Assembly: GCA_002336115.1 (NCBI GenBank)
Contig: DDEN01000022.1
Coordinates: forward strand, 1-64,000
Length of the DNA: 64,000 nucleotides
Source of the DNA: Chitinophagaceae bacterium UBA1953
Lineage (GTDB): Bacteria > Bacteroidota > Bacteroidia > Chitinophagales > Chitinophagaceae
Reading direction: 5' to 3'
Shown: positions 54,522 through 61,147 of the stretch, piece after piece
How positions within the stretch are numbered: the first letter of the stretch is position 1
Layout: the number at the start of each line of letters is the position of its first letter
Notes under the pieces: generated by a model
Database searches by the model: none
Seen by the model: the letters and a program-made list of their open reading frames with translations, nothing else
Told to the model about the DNA's origin: nothing
Program-made: the position numbers and the translations under genes

Positions 54522-54611
54522 ATGCTTTCTGATCCTTTTGGTGCTTTTCTTACTGATGAGTTTCCTGCGGTTATCAGTTGCTTTTCCTGGTTCATAATTT
54601 TTTGTTTTTAA
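54522..54611 (+). other. Short leader reading frame upstream of the RRM gene
   Basis: ATG at 54522 to TAA at 54611, 29 codons, ending 10 nt before the GTG of the RRM gene. The peptide is hydrophobic at its end (SCFSWFIIFC). It lies in a T-rich leader of about 100 nt. It may be a leader peptide or an accidental frame. Confidence 0.25.
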
Positions 54612-54621
54612 TTTTTTTCTT

Positions 54622-55005
54622 GTGAACATTTACGTAGGAAACCTGGCCTGGTCTATGACAAACGAAGACCTCGCTGCATTATTTGAACAATTTGGCACAG
54701 TTAGCTCTGCCAAGATTTTAACTGACAAGTTCTCCGGACGCAGCAAGGGATTTGCCTTTGTGGAAATGGAGAATGCGGAAGAAGCCCAGGCTGCAATCAG
54801 CCAACTGAACGATACAGATGTTCAGGGACGCAAGATTGTAGTGAATGAAGCTCAACCTAAAAAAGATGACGGCGGATTTAAAAAACGCAGTTTCGGTGGA
54901 GGCGGCGGTGGCGGCTTCCGTAAAGGTGGCGGCGGTGGCGGCTATCGTGGTGGTGGCGGCGGCGGCTACAAAGGTGGCGGCGGCGGTTATAGCAGAGACT
55001 ATTAA
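54622..55005 (+). CDS. RRM RNA-binding protein with glycine-rich tail
   Basis: 127 aa. Single RNA-recognition motif: RNP2 IYVGNL at residues 3-8 and RNP1 KGFAFVEM at 42-49, with aromatic residues for RNA stacking. The last 40 residues are a Gly/Tyr/Arg/Lys-rich tail made of GGGGG-Y/F-K/R repeats, similar to cold-inducible eukaryotic and cyanobacterial RNA-binding proteins. Starts at GTG (54622), with no clear Shine-Dalgarno but a T-rich leader. Such RRM proteins in Bacteroidota bind single-stranded RNA post-transcriptionally. A TATCTTTA element at about 54490-54498 could be its -7 box. Strong terminator follows. Confidence 0.93.
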   Translation: MNIYVGNLAWSMTNEDLAALFEQFGTVSSAKILTDKFSGRSKGFAFVEMENAEEAQAAISQLNDTDVQGRKIVVNEAQPKKDDGGFKKRSFGGGGGGGFRKGGGGGGYRGGGGGGYKGGGGGYSRDY

Positions 55006-55029
55006 TCAAGGTTCAACTTTAAATATTTT

Positions 55030-55057
55030 AAAATCCCTTCTGCCGAAGGGATTTTTT
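55030..55057 (+). terminator. Rho-independent terminator of the RRM gene
   Basis: Stem AAATCCCTTC / GAAGGGATTT, loop TGCC, followed by TTTT. It lies 25 nt after the stop. Confidence 0.85.
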
Positions 55058-55116
55058 GTTTTAAGGAAATGCGTATTGCCGGTTAAGGCAATGAGTATTT
55101 TTTTTCCAGGATTCAT

Positions 55117-55830
55117 CTATCTCCGGTTTATTTCTTCCTGATTTAGTTCATCAATTGTTTTGTTTTTGGTTTGTGCTCCTGAACCTGCGGGATCGATAAT
55201 GATACGATTGCTTTTGTATGCGTAATAGAACCCTGGGTGAGATGTTTTGAACTGGAGCGACAGTTTATCGAGCTGGTTTTTGAGCAACTGATCGGTTTGG
55301 CGGATTAATGTGTCGATTTCTTTTTTATATGCTACTCTTAAACTTACTGCATTACGTGGCAAAGAAACCATAGATGTGTAATTGCTAATTGTATTACTGA
55401 ACCCGGCGAGCTTGGCTGGTGTAATGCCGTAAGATGCCAGTGCTGCTACGTGTGTGGAAGCGGCTGAGTGAATATTGAAACAGAGGCTGGCTACCAACTC
55501 ATCTTTGGTACGAATTATTTTACGGACGCTGAAGTTTACCTGCTCCTTGAGTGTGTAATTATTAATGGAAGCTGCATACGCAAATACGGCTGCAGCTATA
55601 TCGGCTGCCTGACGAGCTAATGTGGTTTTGGCTTGCAGTTTATCGGCAGCGATGCCTGAAAGCACCTGTGCATGTGAGCGAACTGCATTAAGGAGAGAAT
55701 TGATTTTTGTATTGAAAAGAGTTACTGCGTTATGAAAGGCGGGAATAGTGGATGTGATTGATGTGTTATTGTTACAATGGTTTGCTACTGCATGGTACAT
55801 GTTGAGCTTTGCTTCTGTTTTGCGCTGCAT
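55117..55830 (-). CDS. Conserved helical protein of unknown function
   Basis: 237 aa, no signal peptide and no membrane helix. Family not known to me by name, though proteins opening with a QRKTEAKLNMYHAV-like segment are recurrent in Bacteroidota. It is almost entirely alpha-helical, with long Ala/Asn/Ser/Thr-rich helices (AADKLQAKTTLARQAADIAAAVFAYAA). The C-terminal third includes a short aromatic stretch (SHPGFYYAYKSNRIIID), then a polar end. No catalytic motif visible. Its start codon (55830) lies about 210 bp from the 21-bp repeat array, whose region contains its likely promoter. Its own GC content is higher than that of the array. Confidence 0.7.
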   Translation of the reverse strand: MQRKTEAKLNMYHAVANHCNNNTSITSTIPAFHNAVTLFNTKINSLLNAVRSHAQVLSGIAADKLQAKTTLARQAADIAAAVFAYAASINNYTLKEQVNFSVRKIIRTKDELVASLCFNIHSAASTHVAALASYGITPAKLAGFSNTISNYTSMVSLPRNAVSLRVAYKKEIDTLIRQTDQLLKNQLDKLSLQFKTSHPGFYYAYKSNRIIIDPAGSGAQTKNKTIDELNQEEINRR

Positions 55831-56038
55831 TGACGTAAGTGTTTTTGGTTTTGCAATTAAACTGGTGGTGAAATTATGGTGTACGGATGGCTATGTCAAT
55901 ACTACTTTACGGGTAATTTATGTATTGCTGTGCGATGCGGCTGAGATGCGACGGCTTTCGGAATGTTTATGATTAATTGCGGCAGGAACGAACTGACCTG
56001 ACGACAGTTTACAATGCTTTGACGCATTGATTTTTTTC

Positions 56039-56206
56039 AATGTCACATCTACATTTTTAAATGTCAGGCATTCACACTGCAATGTCATACAGACAAACTT
56101 CATTGTTAAGAAATCAAATTCCATTGTCACACATTCAATCTTCAATGTCACGCAATCAAACTTCATTGCCAGGAATTCAATCTTTAATGACAGGCAATTA
56201 TAGTTC
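56039..56206. repeat. Array of eight 21-bp degenerate tandem repeats
   Basis: Units start at 56039, 56060, 56081, 56102, 56123, 56144, 56165 and 56186, with a partial ninth at 56207. Consensus AATGTCAnrCAnTCAA followed by nnTTC. The minus strand is open through the array and reads as heptads of the form VTLKIEC / LTMKFVC (seven codons per unit). Unit order shows no higher-order duplication. The array is more diverged than the one at 27271-27501, and it too lies between two minus-strand genes. Confidence 0.9.
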
Positions 56207-56348
56207 AATGTCAAGATGAAAATGGCTATTTAATGTGTTTTGATGCTGTTTTTATGCTGAAGTGGCAGGGAAGGGTGGGTTTTGGATTCAATCCCGGCTA
56301 AAAAAGGCTTTGATTGGTGGCTGAAGGCGTGAAGAACCGGGGTATAAG

Positions 56349-56381
56349 GCATAAAAAAAATCCCGCAATTGTGCGGGATTT
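56349..56381 (-). terminator. Rho-independent terminator of the ileS/DksA-like operon
   Basis: Stem AAATCCCGCA / TGCGGGATTT at 56358-56381. On the minus strand it is followed by eight T, 22 nt after the DksA-like stop. Confidence 0.85.
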
Positions 56382-56403
56382 CTATTTTGGTTTTAATTTT
56401 TAT

Positions 56404-57339
56404 TTATTCGCCAGCAGGTTGTGGACCTTTTACGGTACCTGTTTTTGCTTCCATGCTTAATGTGGCATGAGGAACTGCACGCAGACGGGCTTTATCGATT
56501 AATTTACCTGTAACACGGCAGATACCGTAGGTTTTGTTTTCGATACGCATCAATGCTTTTTCGAGGTGATCGATGTATGTGATCTGACGGCTGGCCATCT
56601 GGCTGAGTTGTTCACGTTCCATACTTACGCTGCCATCTTCCATTGTCATATAACGGCCTTCATCGCCATCGCCTCCCATATCATCTTTACGGGTAATTAA
56701 CCCCTGCAGATAAGTGAGTTCTTTTTTAGCAGATTCGAGTTTGCGCTGAATGAGCTCTCTAAATTCAACCAGTTCTGCATCGCTGTATCTTACCAAAGGG
56801 CCTTGTGGTTTTTCAGCTTCCACTTTGTCGAGTACAGATTTTGTAAAATCGGGCTGGTAACGTACAGAAGTTGAAACCGATGTTTTGATTGGTTTAACTT
56901 CTTTGGCGGGAGCCGGTTTTTTAGCTTCTTTTTTCAAATCTTTAATTGCTTGTTTAACGGTTGGTTTAATGGCGCCGTGAACTTCAGGTTTGGTTGCAGG
57001 CGCTGTTTTTTTTGCTTCGGGTTTCTTCACTTCTGATTTCTTTACAATTGTTTTTGAAACAGGTTTTGCAACCGCTTTGCCTGCTTTTTTGGGAGCAGGT
57101 TTAGGGGCTGGTTTAGGAGCAGGCTTTGCTGCTTTTTTAGGAGCAGGTTTTGCTACAGGTTTTGCAACCGCTTTACCTGCTTTTTTGGCAGCAGGTTTAG
57201 GAGCTGGCTTGCTGCCAGAGGGACGGGCAGATTTTGCAGCAGGTTTTGCCGGTTTCCCGCCGGTTGGTCGGGCAGGTTTAGGAGCAGGCTTTGAGGCCTT
57301 TTTAGGAGCAGGTTTTGCTGCTTTCTTTTTAGTTGCCAT
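56404..57339 (-). CDS. Histone-H1-like tail fused to a DksA/TraR-like domain
   Basis: 311 aa in two parts. Residues 1 to about 130 are low-complexity Lys/Ala/Pro repeats (KPAPKKA, PKPAAKK and similar), like histone H1 or bacterial H1-like DNA-binding tails. Residues about 190-300 form a DksA/TraR-like coiled coil and globular end (RYSDAELVEFRELIQRKLESAKKEL, then ALMRIENKTYGICRVTGKLIDKARLRAVPHAT). Only the first zinc-ligand Cys (Cys274) remains: the partner positions are Thr277 and non-Cys residues in LSMEAK. RNA-polymerase binding is plausible, with DNA contact through the tail. 3 bp downstream of ileS; terminator follows. Confidence 0.85.
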   Translation of the reverse strand: MATKKKAAKPAPKKASKPAPKPARPTGGKPAKPAAKSARPSGSKPAPKPAAKKAGKAVAKPVAKPAPKKAAKPAPKPAPKPAPKKAGKAVAKPVSKTIVKKSEVKKPEAKKTAPATKPEVHGAIKPTVKQAIKDLKKEAKKPAPAKEVKPIKTSVSTSVRYQPDFTKSVLDKVEAEKPQGPLVRYSDAELVEFRELIQRKLESAKKELTYLQGLITRKDDMGGDGDEGRYMTMEDGSVSMEREQLSQMASRQITYIDHLEKALMRIENKTYGICRVTGKLIDKARLRAVPHATLSMEAKTGTVKGPQPAGE

Positions 57340-57342
57340 TCT

Positions 57343-60300
57343 TTATCCTCCTTTTTTTGATACATTAATTTTGATCGTTATGTCATTAACCTCAACATCG
57401 GTACCATTGCCAAGGTTGGGCACCAGGTCAAGATCATCTGCCAAAATTTCGGCGCAAATATAGGATTTAAATTGAGTGATAGAAGGGCTGAGGGTTTCAT
57501 TATCTGATACCTGAACAGCAATTCTGTCGGTCAAATCAAATCCGCTCTCTTTGCGGATTTTCTGGATACGGTTAACGATTTCCCGTGCATTGCCTTCGTT
57601 CAGAAGTTGCGGGGTAACCGTTACATCGAGGGCTACAGTAACAGCTCCTTTATTTGTTACCATCCACCCGGGTACATCTTCGCTCAAAATTTCAACATCT
57701 GTCAAATATAAAGGAACGGTTTCATTCTCAACCAACAGGTTATAAACAGTTTCTTTTTCAAACTGGTTAATCTGTTCCTGGGTAAACTGAGCAAGAGCTG
57801 CTGAAACTGCTTTCATCTTTGGCCCAAGTTTTTTGCCCAGCGCTACGAAGTTGGGTTTGATTTTCTTTTTGATGAATGAATTATCGGGGGTGAGGTATTC
57901 AATTTCCTTGACATTTACTTCACTCATGATAATATCTTCCACTTTTACAAACTGCTCTTTCATTGATGCGCTGAGAACCGGGATCATCACTCTTTGCAAA
58001 GGCTGCCGAACCTTGATGTTTACCTTCTTGCGCAATGAAAGCACCAGCGATGATGCATCCTGCGCCAGTTGCATTCTTTCTTCGAGCGCTTTATCAATGT
58101 ATGTTTCATTTGCAACAGGAAAATCAACATGGTGTACAGATTGTGCCTGAAAGTGTTTGGTAGCCTCGTTGAGATTGCGGAACAAGGCATCACTGAAGAA
58201 CGGAGAAACAGGTGCCATTAAGCGTACCACAGTTTCAATGCACTCGTACAATGTTTGGTAAGCACTGATTTTATCCTGTTCGTATTCGCCTTTCCAGAAA
58301 CGGCGACGGCAAAGACGTACATACCAGTTGCTGAGGTGCTCATCAACAAATTCTTCAATTAAACGACCAGCCTGTGTTGGTTCATAATCGTCCATTGCTG
58401 CATTCACTTCTTTGATTAATGTGTGCAGTGAAGACAAAATCCAACGATCAATTTCAGGGCGTTCTTCCAGCGGAATATCGGGCTCTGCAAAATGGAATCC
58501 ATCCACATTTGCATACAAAGCAAAAAACTGGTAGGTATTGTACAATGTACCAAAGAACTTGCGTTGCACTTCTTTGATGCCTTCAATATCAAACTTGAGA
58601 TTATCCCATGGCGATGCATTGGTGATGAGATACCAACGTGTAGCGTCGGCTCCAAATTTTCCAATGGTTTCAAAGGGATCAACCACATTACCCAAACGCT
58701 TACTCATTTTGTTGCCTGCTTTATCAAGCACCAACCCATTACTCACCACAGTTTTGTAAGCAACACTATCATAAACCAAGGAAGCAATTGAATGTAATGT
58801 GTAGAACCATCCTCTTGTCTGGTCAACACCTTCGCAAATAAAACTTGCAGGATATAAGTCTTCAAATTTTTCAACGCCTGCAGGAAGTTTAAACGGATAC
58901 TTCTCTCCTTTCTTCACCTTTTCATAGTCCAAGCCCCATTGTGCATAAGGCATTGCACCACTATCAAACCAAACATCAATGAGATCTGGCACACGCTTCA
59001 TTGGTTTGCCGCTATTGCTTACCAACACATATTCATCAACATAAGGTTTGTGCAAATCCAAGTCGTGAGACGTGAGGCGTGAGTTGTTAGTCCCTAACAA
59101 TTTATCAGCCTTTTCAGCTTCGGCTTTCAGTTCCTCAATTGTACCAATGCAGATTTCTTCTGTTCCATCTTCTGTTCTCCAAACCGGAAGCGGTGTGCCC
59201 CAGAAACGTGAACGACTGAGGTTCCAGTCAACCATATTCTCCAGCCAGTTACCAAAGCGGCCTTCGCCGGTTGATTTTGGTTTCCAGTTGATGGTTTTAT
59301 TTAACTCAACCATCCTGTCTTTGATGGCTGTTGTTTTGATGAACCATGCATCCAGCGGATAATAAAGAACAGGTTTATCAGTTCTCCAGCAATGCGGATA
59401 GCTATGTTCGTATTTCTCAACTTTGAATGCCCTGTTTTCTTTTTTGAGTTTAACAGAGATGTCAACGTTTACATCTTCGTAATTCGGATCGTCTTTGTAA
59501 TTTTTTACATAACGGTTGCTGAACTCTCCCATGCCATCCACAAACTTTCCTTCACGATCAACCATGGTTAAAATGCCAATGCCGAATTTCTTTCCAACTT
59601 TATAATCGTCTGCACCAAAAGCAGGAGCTGTATGTACAATACCGGTACCATCTTCAGTAGTTACAAAATCGCCTGTAATTACACGGAACGAATCGCCACC
59701 GGTTTCTTTGTTTGCTTCATAAGGCATCAGTTGCTCGTAACGGCATTCTTCAATATCAGACCCTTTAAATGAAGCAACGATTTTGTATGGAAGTTGTTTC
59801 TTTTTGAGCTGTGCATCAAAAGCAGCTTTCAGTTCGGCATTGTTACCAATGAGAAATTCATCGCTATCGTGGTTGAACCAGTTATTGATTGCATCGTATA
59901 AAGCGCCGCCTTCCTGAAACTCATCGAGGTGCTCAGGAAAATATTTATGCAGCAATGCTTTTGCCAATACAACTGCACAAGGTTTGCCACTGTATGGATT
60001 AAATGTTTTTACCAGCACATAATCGATATTTGCGCCAACAGTTAGGCCAAGGTTTGAAGGAAGAGTCCAAGGAGTGGTTGTCCATGCGAGGAAGAAAACC
60101 TCTTCGCTTTTGGCCGCATCAAACAAAAACTGACTTCTTTCATTCTTCACTGCTTTAAACATGGCAACAGCCGAAGTATCCTTTACATCCTTGTAAGTGC
60201 CGGGCTGGTTTAATTCATGCGAACTTAAACCTGTACCTGCAGCAGGAGAATATGGCTGAATGCTGACGCTTTGGTACAAAAGCCCTTTGTTGTATAACTG

Positions 60301-60798
60301 CTTGAGTAACCACCAGAGTGTTTCAATGTATTCGTTTTTGAATGTGATGTAGGGATCGTTGAGATCAACCCAATAACCCATCTTCTTTGTAATATCGTCC
60401 CATTTGTCTTTGTAGCGAAGTACGGCTTCACGGCATTTCCGGTTGTATTCTTCTACCGAAATTTTTGTGCCGATGTCTTCTTTCGTTATGCCGAGTTCTT
60501 TTTCTACACCTAACTCAATGGGCAAACCATGTGTATCCCATCCGCCTTTGCGGCTAACCTTAAAACCTTTCATGGTTTTGTAGCGGCAAACGAGATCTTT
60601 AAGTGTGCGGGAAATAACGTGGTGAATGCCGGGCATACCGTTGGCGCTGGGCGGACCTTCGTAAAACACAAAAGGTTGGGCACCTTCACGCACTTCAATA
60701 CTTTTTTCAAAAGCCTGTTCAGCATCCCACTTGGCCAGTATTTCCTGTTCAATGGAGGGTAAGTTCAACTGCGAAAATTCTCTGTACTTAACGCTCAT
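57343..60798 (-). CDS. ileS: Isoleucyl-tRNA synthetase (type 2, GxHH signature)
   Basis: Charges tRNA-Ile, with an editing domain and C-terminal anticodon-binding domain; 1151 aa, the long type 2 form. The nucleotide-binding signature normally reads HxGH, but here it is GIHH (Gly57-Ile58-His59-His60, in SANGMPGIHHVISR), i.e. the first and third residues are swapped. KMSKS is present as NKMSKRLGN. Editing-domain blocks (AWTTTPWTLPSNLGL, GTGIVHTAPAFGADDY) and the Rossmann halves are intact. Published work on a type 2 enzyme from a Priestia species linked this swap to mupirocin hyper-resistance, which I apply here by inference. Upstream -7 box at 60830-60837; 3 bp to the DksA-like gene. Confidence 0.96.
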   Translation of the reverse strand: MSVKYREFSQLNLPSIEQEILAKWDAEQAFEKSIEVREGAQPFVFYEGPPSANGMPGIHHVISRTLKDLVCRYKTMKGFKVSRKGGWDTHGLPIELGVEKELGITKEDIGTKISVEEYNRKCREAVLRYKDKWDDITKKMGYWVDLNDPYITFKNEYIETLWWLLKQLYNKGLLYQSVSIQPYSPAAGTGLSSHELNQPGTYKDVKDTSAVAMFKAVKNERSQFLFDAAKSEEVFFLAWTTTPWTLPSNLGLTVGANIDYVLVKTFNPYSGKPCAVVLAKALLHKYFPEHLDEFQEGGALYDAINNWFNHDSDEFLIGNNAELKAAFDAQLKKKQLPYKIVASFKGSDIEECRYEQLMPYEANKETGGDSFRVITGDFVTTEDGTGIVHTAPAFGADDYKVGKKFGIGILTMVDREGKFVDGMGEFSNRYVKNYKDDPNYEDVNVDISVKLKKENRAFKVEKYEHSYPHCWRTDKPVLYYPLDAWFIKTTAIKDRMVELNKTINWKPKSTGEGRFGNWLENMVDWNLSRSRFWGTPLPVWRTEDGTEEICIGTIEELKAEAEKADKLLGTNNSRLTSHDLDLHKPYVDEYVLVSNSGKPMKRVPDLIDVWFDSGAMPYAQWGLDYEKVKKGEKYPFKLPAGVEKFEDLYPASFICEGVDQTRGWFYTLHSIASLVYDSVAYKTVVSNGLVLDKAGNKMSKRLGNVVDPFETIGKFGADATRWYLITNASPWDNLKFDIEGIKEVQRKFFGTLYNTYQFFALYANVDGFHFAEPDIPLEERPEIDRWILSSLHTLIKEVNAAMDDYEPTQAGRLIEEFVDEHLSNWYVRLCRRRFWKGEYEQDKISAYQTLYECIETVVRLMAPVSPFFSDALFRNLNEATKHFQAQSVHHVDFPVANETYIDKALEERMQLAQDASSLVLSLRKKVNIKVRQPLQRVMIPVLSASMKEQFVKVEDIIMSEVNVKEIEYLTPDNSFIKKKIKPNFVALGKKLGPKMKAVSAALAQFTQEQINQFEKETVYNLLVENETVPLYLTDVEILSEDVPGWMVTNKGAVTVALDVTVTPQLLNEGNAREIVNRIQKIRKESGFDLTDRIAVQVSDNETLSPSITQFKSYICAEILADDLDLVPNLGNGTDVEVNDITIKINVSKKGG

Positions 60799-60829
60799 AG
60801 TTCGCTCCTGTCTTGATTTTTAAAGGTTG

Positions 60830-60837
60830 CAAAGGTA
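60830..60837 (-). promoter_or_regulatory. -7 element of the ileS promoter
   Basis: Minus-strand TACCTTTG (complement of 60830-60837), an exact TAnnTTTG match, 32 nt upstream of the ileS ATG. No TTG at the right distance. A Shine-Dalgarno-like AGGAG precedes the start. Confidence 0.5.
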
Positions 60838-60889
60838 GGATATTTTGGAAGTGATTGGAGTGAGGATAACTGTAAAGTTTGTGCAAGCC

Positions 60890-61069
60890 CTAGTATTGCG
60901 GATTTATGTCAAAAAAGTTTCTGACTTTTTCATCGAAATGATCAGAGATCAGTTGTATAATTCTGCGAAGTTTGTTAGTAAAACGAGACTCTATCTGGGC
61001 AAGATTGACCCATTTCGTGTGATCCTGATCACCTGCGAGAAGGGGAAGGGCAGAGAAGTCTTCCCTGAG
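60890..61069 (-). pseudogene. C-terminal gene remnant (start lost)
   Basis: A minus-strand frame of 59 codons and a stop at 60890-60892, opening directly after a stop codon at 61070. It has no usable start. The translation is strikingly protein-like: FSALPLLAGDQDHTKWVNLA, then QIESRFTNKLRRIIQLISDH, then FDEKVRNFFDINPQY at the end. Family not recognised. It looks like the last part of a gene whose 5' end was lost, perhaps when the TPR gene was inserted. The opposite plus-strand frame (60845-61117) is a shadow. Confidence 0.5.
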
Positions 61070-61147
61070 TTAATGTATACTTTACTATCAACATATCAAA
61101 TCATTCTAAAAAAATAAAGTCATATATTAGAATTACAAAATTCACTT

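Larger units (their letters stand above)
55831..56403. other. 573-bp intergenic region holding the second repeat array
   Basis: Leader and promoter region of the helical gene, then the 21-bp repeat array (56039-56206), about 140 bp of unremarkable sequence and the terminator of the DksA-like gene. No gene is called here. Confidence 0.6.
60799..61147. other. 349-bp gap between ileS and the TPR gene
   Basis: Contains the ileS promoter and leader at the left, the start-less remnant at 60890-61069 and an AT-rich leader of the TPR gene. No intact gene. Confidence 0.5.

Noticed and set aside
27271..56206. The two 21-bp arrays as CRISPR arrays
   Set aside because: Units are contiguous, degenerate and without unique spacers. 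No cas genes in the window.
55918..56214. Minus-strand reading frame across the second repeat array
   Set aside because: Same reason: periodic sequence keeps the frame open. It may be worth a ribosome-profiling check, but it cannot be supported as a gene.
60845..61117. 90-codon plus-strand frame between ileS and the TPR gene
   Set aside because: It starts at TTG without a ribosome binding site, and the opposite strand reads much more like protein (remnant at 60890-61069).
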